64,000 nucleotides of DNA from the NCBI GenBank assembly GCA_018857735.1, contig JABMCL010000882.1, positions 862,001-926,000 of the forward strand, in the 5' to 3' direction. The DNA comes from Alviniconcha marisindica. Taxonomy: Eukaryota; Mollusca; Gastropoda; Provannidae. Numbering within the stretch: the stretch's first letter is position 1; every line of letters begins with the position of its first letter. The position numbers and the translations under genes were made by a program. The notes below the pieces were generated by a model. It was not told where the DNA came from, searched no databases, and saw nothing but the letters and a program-made list of their open reading frames with translations. Shown here piece after piece: positions 59,311-64,000 of this stretch.

Positions 59311-60930
59311 AGACTCGACTCGACTGATTGTACCCACTGTCCTCTCTCAGTAGCTCTGCCGACTCGACTGATTGTACCCATTGTCCTCTCACAATAGCTG
59401 TGCCGACTTGACTGATTGTACCCTTTGTAAATAGCTATGCCGACTCGACTGATTATACCCATTGTAAATAGTTATGCCGACTCGACTGATTGTACCCATT
59501 GTCTTCTCACAATAGCTATGCCGACTTGACTGATTGTACCCTTTGTAAATAGCTATGCCGACTTGACTGATTGTACCCATTGTAAATAGTAATGCCGACT
59601 CGACTGATTATACCCATTGGAAATAGTTATGCCGACTCGACTGATTGTACCCATTGTCCTCTCTCAGTAGTCAGTAGTTATGCCGACTCCACTGATTGAC
59701 CCATTGTCCTCTCACAATAGCTATGCCGACTTGACTGATTGTACCCTTTGTAAATAGCTATGCCAACTTGACTGATTGTACCCATTGTAAATAGCTATGC
59801 CGACTTGACTGACTGTACCTATTGTAAATAGCTGTGCCGACTTGACTGATTGTACCCATTGTAAATAGCTATGCCGACTGGACTGACTGTACCCATTGTA
59901 AATAGTTATGCGGATTTGACTGACTGCACCCATTGTAAATAGCTATGCCGACGTGACTGATTGTACCAGTTGTAAATAGCTATGCCGACTTGACTGATTG
60001 GGTACCACTGTAAATAGCTATGCCGATTTGACTGATTGTACCCATTGTAAATAGCTATGCCGACTTGATTGACTGTACCCATGGTAAATAGCTATGCCGA
60101 CTTGATTGACTGTACCCATGGTAAATAGCTATGCCGACTGGACTGACTGTACCCATTGTAAATAGCTATGCCGACTGGACTGACTGTACCCATTGTAAAT
60201 AGCTATGCCGACAGGACTGACTGTACCCATTGTAAATAGCTCTGCCGACTTGACAGTTTGTACCCATTGTCCTCTCTCGTGTACCGATTGTCCTCTCTCA
60301 GTAGCTATGCCGACTGGACTGATTGTACCCACTGTCCTCTCACAATAGCTATGCCGATTCGACTGATTGTACCTATTTTCCTCTCTCGGTAGCTATGCCG
60401 ACTGGACTGATGGTACCTATTGTAAATAGCTATGCCGACTTGACGGGACCCATTGTCCTCTCTCAGTAGCTATGTCGATTCGACTGATTGAACCCATTGT
60501 CAACAGCTATGCCGATCCGACTGATTGTACCCATTGTAAATAGTTATGCCGATTCGACTGATTGTACCCATTGTAAATAGCTATGCCGACTTGACTGTAC
60601 CCATTGTCCTCTCTCAGTAGCTATGTCGATTCGACTGATTGTACCCATTGTAAATAGCTATGCAGATTCGACTGATTGTACCCATTGTAAATAGCTATGC
60701 AGATTCGACTGATTGTACCCATTGTAAATAGCTATGCAGATTCGACTGATTGTACCCATTGTAAATAGCTGTGCCGATTCGACTGATTGTACCCATTGTA
60801 AATAGCTATGCCGATTCGACTGATTGTACCCATTGTAAATAGCTGTGCCGATTCGACTGATTGTACCCATTGTAAATAGCTATGCCGATCTGACTGTACG
60901 CATTGTCCTCTCTCAATAGCTATGCACAAA
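59311..60930. repeat. 37-bp minisatellite array B, about 43 copies
   Basis: The consensus unit is ctatgccgacttgactgatt, then gtacccattgtaaatag. Variant units replace gtaaatag by gtcctctctcagtag or gtcctctcacaatag. Copies differ by point changes. No spacers, so not CRISPR. Confidence 0.93.
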
Positions 60931-61195
60931 CAGATCGGAGATTTGCAGACGTGTTAGTCCCCAAATTCGCGTCACCGGTCGATGTGGGCGGACTTGATTG
61001 AACCCAGATCTTCTCCAAGTAGCACGCATGACGCAGACTTAGCAGTCTGAGCCAAATTCTCGCTCAACAACGGGCATGACTCACGAGTCAGTTGGCTGAT
61101 AGTAGCCTACCAGAGATTAGATTCCTTGATAGTAACCTAACTCCTTGCTCAGTCAGCATGTGTGACAAGTCGATGGGTGCAGACTTGCTTGTACC
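60931..61195. repeat. Transition zone between arrays B and C
   Basis: Diverged units carry features of both arrays, for example cagacttgcttgtaccgaaa at about 61181, followed by tcctcacttagataacgtgc. Longer composite units with gtcgatgggtgcagacttg recur at about 61159, 61650 and 61718. Confidence 0.7.
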
Positions 61196-62060
61196 GAAAT
61201 CCTCACTTAGATAACGTGCATGACGAGCCAGTGCCGGAGTCCTCGCTTAAAATAGCATGTGTGACGAGTCGGTGCCGAAATCCTCGCTTAAAATAACATG
61301 CATGACGAGTTAGTGCCGAAATCCTCGCTTAAATAACATGCGTGAAGAGTCAGTGCCGAAATCTTCGCTTAAAATAACATGCACGACGAGCCAGTGCCGA
61401 AATCCTCGCTTAAAATAACATGCATGACGAGTTAGTGCCGAAATCCTCGCTTAAATAACATGCATGGCGAGTCAGTGCCGAAATCCTCGCTTAAAATAAC
61501 GTTCATGGCGAGTCAGTGCCAAACTCCTCGTTTAACATAACCTGCATGACGAGTCAATGCCGAAATCCTCGCTTGAATAACATGCATGACGAGTCAGTGG
61601 GTGCAGACTTGACAGTACCAACTCCTTGCTCAGTCAAAATGCACGACAAGTCGATGGGTGCAGACTTGATTTGATAGTAGTGGTACCCAACTCCTTTCTC
61701 AGTCAACATGCCTGACAAGTCGATGGGTGCTAACTTGCTAGTGCGGAAATCCTTGCTTTAAATAACATGCATGACGAGTCAGTGCTGAAATCCTCGCTTT
61801 AAATAACATGCATGACGAAACAGTGCTGAAATCTTCGTTTTAAATAACATGCATGACGAGTCAGTGTTGAAATCCTCGCTTTAAGTAACATGCATGGCGA
61901 GTTAGTGTTGAAATCCTCGCATTAAATAACATGCATAACGAGTCAGTGCTCAAATCCTCGCTTTAAATAACATGCTTGACGAGTCAGTGCTGAAATCCTC
62001 GTTTTAAATAACATGCATGACGAGCCAGTGGGTGCAGACTTGACTTCGTAGCACCCAGCA
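61196..62060. repeat. ~37-bp minisatellite array C, about 22 copies
   Basis: The consensus unit is catgacgagtcagtgccgaa, then atcctcgcttaaaataa. Late units read gtgctgaaatcctcgcttta. A representative unit aligns with the array A unit at about 24 of 37 positions without gaps. Confidence 0.92.
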
Positions 62061-62304
62061 CCTCGTTTAACAACACGCATGAAGGAGCTGGCACGGAGTG
62101 GTGTCACATAGCCTTTCCAGTCAAGCGTTAACGAAATTAGTAAAACAGAAAACTAAACGTTGCCAGGTTACTACCAAAGAGTTAAGTAATATAAATAAAT
62201 GTAGGTAATTTTTAAAAAGACAAAAAAGAAAAGAAAAAGAAAGAGTGACATGAAGACTAGATGGGCATTTTTTTCTCCCCTTCTTTTATTGCGAAGCGGT
62301 GGTA

Positions 62305-62367
<63 letters not shown>

Positions 62368-62700
62368 CGCGCGTGCGGTCACACCTTTGCTTATTTTCCT
62401 GTCCCTTCAGGTGAGAGTTGGTTACTAGATATTTAACGGCTGGATTAGACACGTGTGTCGGTCGTACTTTTGTTACCCATCACACACACACTACACACAC
62501 ACACACACACATTGACACGTGCGCGCGCACTAGCGGGACAAAGCCTTCCGCCGTATGCTGGTTTTTCTGTGTGGCGGGCACAGGGAGGGGGGATGGAGGG
62601 GGGGGAGGGGGGGAACGGAGAGTCGGGGGTGGAGGGGGGGGGGGGGGAACGGAGAGTCGGGGGTGGAGGGGGGGTGTGTGCATGAAATGGACAATTTTTC
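62061..62700. other. Microsatellites and G-rich DNA
   Basis: (TG)n at 62309-62366, (CA)n at 62480-62512, and a G-rich direct repeat (cggagagtcgggggtggagg) at 62615 and 62650. No exon is recognised. Confidence 0.6.
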
Positions 62701-62900
62701 GGTGGACGTTGGCGGTTTTGACAGGCGAGTGAGCGCGGGCCGAGGAGAGGAAGGGAGAGGTGAGGTGACACGGAACGAGACGTGAACTTGTGAATCGGAT
62801 CGTGGAGCGCAGTCGGCTAGACTTGGTGACCCGAATTCCTTTTCGCCGTGCGGATTGGACAATTAGTGCGCATGCAGTGGAGTCCTGCAGCTTTGCCGGT
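62700..62900. promoter_or_regulatory. Weak candidate promoter
   Basis: A CpG-rich stretch with an inverted CCAAT (ggattgg, about 62853-62859) and GTGCGCATGCAG (about 62866), an NRF1-like core. No linked exon is found, so this is only a hint. Confidence 0.22.
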
Positions 62901-63444
62901 ACTCTGCTCTGTGTGTGTGTGGGGGGGGGGGGGGGGTACACCATTGCTTATTTCTGTCCCTTCTAGTGAGAGTTAGTTACTCGACATTCAACAAATTAGA
63001 TTCTACGGGCTTAGACTCCATTCTTCAAGTTCCGTCCTCCCCACGGTGGAGCACCACGGACGCAGGAATTAAGCTCGTCCATGACCGAGAATCCAGAACA
63101 GTCAAAGGTTGTTCTCTCTAAGCCAGAAGTAGGTCAGGCTATATCTTTGCTTCACATTATTCATTAAATGTTGAGTAAGTGGCTCTCGTGCGCTGTGCGA
63201 AGACAAATACCGGTGCTACAAGCTCACGTGAGTACGCCTATTCAAACATGCATACATGCACATAAGCTGGTCTTAAAATCTGCCTCATTTGGTAAGACCC
63301 ATTTTACTTCCTCCTCATTTTTAACCGGTCGGGTGATTGGCTGAAACAATCTGAAATAATGTATGGATAGTGTTCTTCGCACTAGCAGGGTAGAAACCTG
63401 GACACGACCTTGTCCCATCCTCAGAAATTCACTTTCAGAACTTT
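62901..63444. other. Unique sequence with a short duplication
   Basis: A TG/G run at 62911-62937 is followed by gcttatttctgtcccttcta, gtgagagttagttactcgac and attcaacaaattaga, which resembles 62389-62450. Otherwise unique. Confidence 0.5.
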
Positions 63445-63615
63445 TCGAGACGGCAGCAGTTTCATGTGGGACCAGTTATGCCAGTGCTGTAAGTACACCA
63501 CTTCGGTGGATGTTCAAAAACGCGCTATAGAAAAGCTATTCACTCACGTAGAATCACATGCGAGCGCAGTGAGTCTGCTCGAGAGTGGAGAATAGTGCTA
63601 TATAAAAGTGATCAA
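63445..63615 (-). mobile_element. Dispersed repeat family 2, copy f
   Basis: Contains ggcagcagtttcatgtggga, accacttcggtggatgttca, agtgagtctgctcgagagtg and gaatagtgctatataaaagt in the same order as the minus-strand copy at 21895. Confidence 0.8.
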
Positions 63616-64000
63616 TAACTTTGTTATCAAACCTTGATAATACTGAAACCTGTCATTCCTTAGGCCGCTAAGAGTAAGAGATGATGTGTTCTTTTCTGAG
63701 ATAATTATTGTGTATTCAGTCGTCTTTTGGCTTTTGTTATTTTACTTTAGAGCCATCTGAAATGATTTTAAATGGACTCCACTCCCCACCCACTGTGACC
63801 CCCACCCCACAGAGAGATTGAGTACCGCGCTAAAAAGAATTTGCTTCGGGATAGGTAGCTGACATAGCCAGAAGCTTAAGACTATTTTTATGGTAGGTAA
63901 GTAATTACAGTATGGCCCTGACATAAAACGTCGCGTGTTGGAAACGTGTTGATTACAAATTACAATAGCGTAAAATAGCTCTCGGGGAATCTCGCATTCA
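63616..64000. other. Unique sequence to the window end
   Basis: I see no exon, repeat or RNA gene. Confidence 0.4.

Overview
The window is eukaryotic (metazoan) genomic DNA. It is intron-rich, full of TG/CA microsatellites, minisatellites, tRNA-derived SINEs and homopolymer tracts, and it has GT-AG introns. A lophotrochozoan, probably a gastropod mollusc, fits the compact exons, the repeat load and the single UTX-type gene. That placement is an inference and not something the sequence proves.

The only protein-coding gene I can support is the 3' portion of a KDM6/UTX histone H3K27 demethylase gene on the + strand. I place 21 exons between 4299 and 22205. Together they give 3,377 nt of coding sequence (about 1,124 residues plus a partial first codon), with consistent splice phase across all 20 internal junctions. 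In order they encode the last TPR repeats (exons 1-3), the short conserved post-TPR segment (exon 4), a long low-complexity linker with a basic NLS-like motif and Pro, Gln, Ser and Thr tracts (exons 5-9), the conserved pre-JmjC helical region (exons 10-14), the JmjC Fe(II)/2-oxoglutarate catalytic core (exons 15-18) and the GATA-like zinc-binding domain (exons 19-20). A short, less certain terminal exon follows (exon 21). The 5' end of the gene lies upstream of the window.

Most introns of this gene carry local tandem repeats seeded on splice junctions. Copies of a 3' splice site plus the first bases of the exon, or of the exon end plus the donor, are repeated next to the functional junction. 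One intronic repeat unit also occurs in opposite orientation on the two sides of exons 1-3, which could favour back-splicing.

From 22206 to about 31.3 kb lies a probable very long 3' UTR or downstream sequence, with minisatellites, a hairpin array and good poly(A) signals at 31300 and 32204. From 31.6 kb to the end I find no convincing coding exon. This part holds compound microsatellites, at least two tRNA-derived SINE families, another dispersed repeat family, a PIF/Harbinger-like MITE, a LINE 3' end, segmental duplications, a perfect 35-bp fold-back, and three large arrays with a ~37-bp period (35.4-37.9, 59.3-60.9 and 61.1-62.0 kb). Two of these arrays look homologous, and one has hairpin arms that covary. 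Candidate CpG-type promoters lie near 33.7 kb and 38.8 kb; the latter is followed by a good splice donor at 39001.
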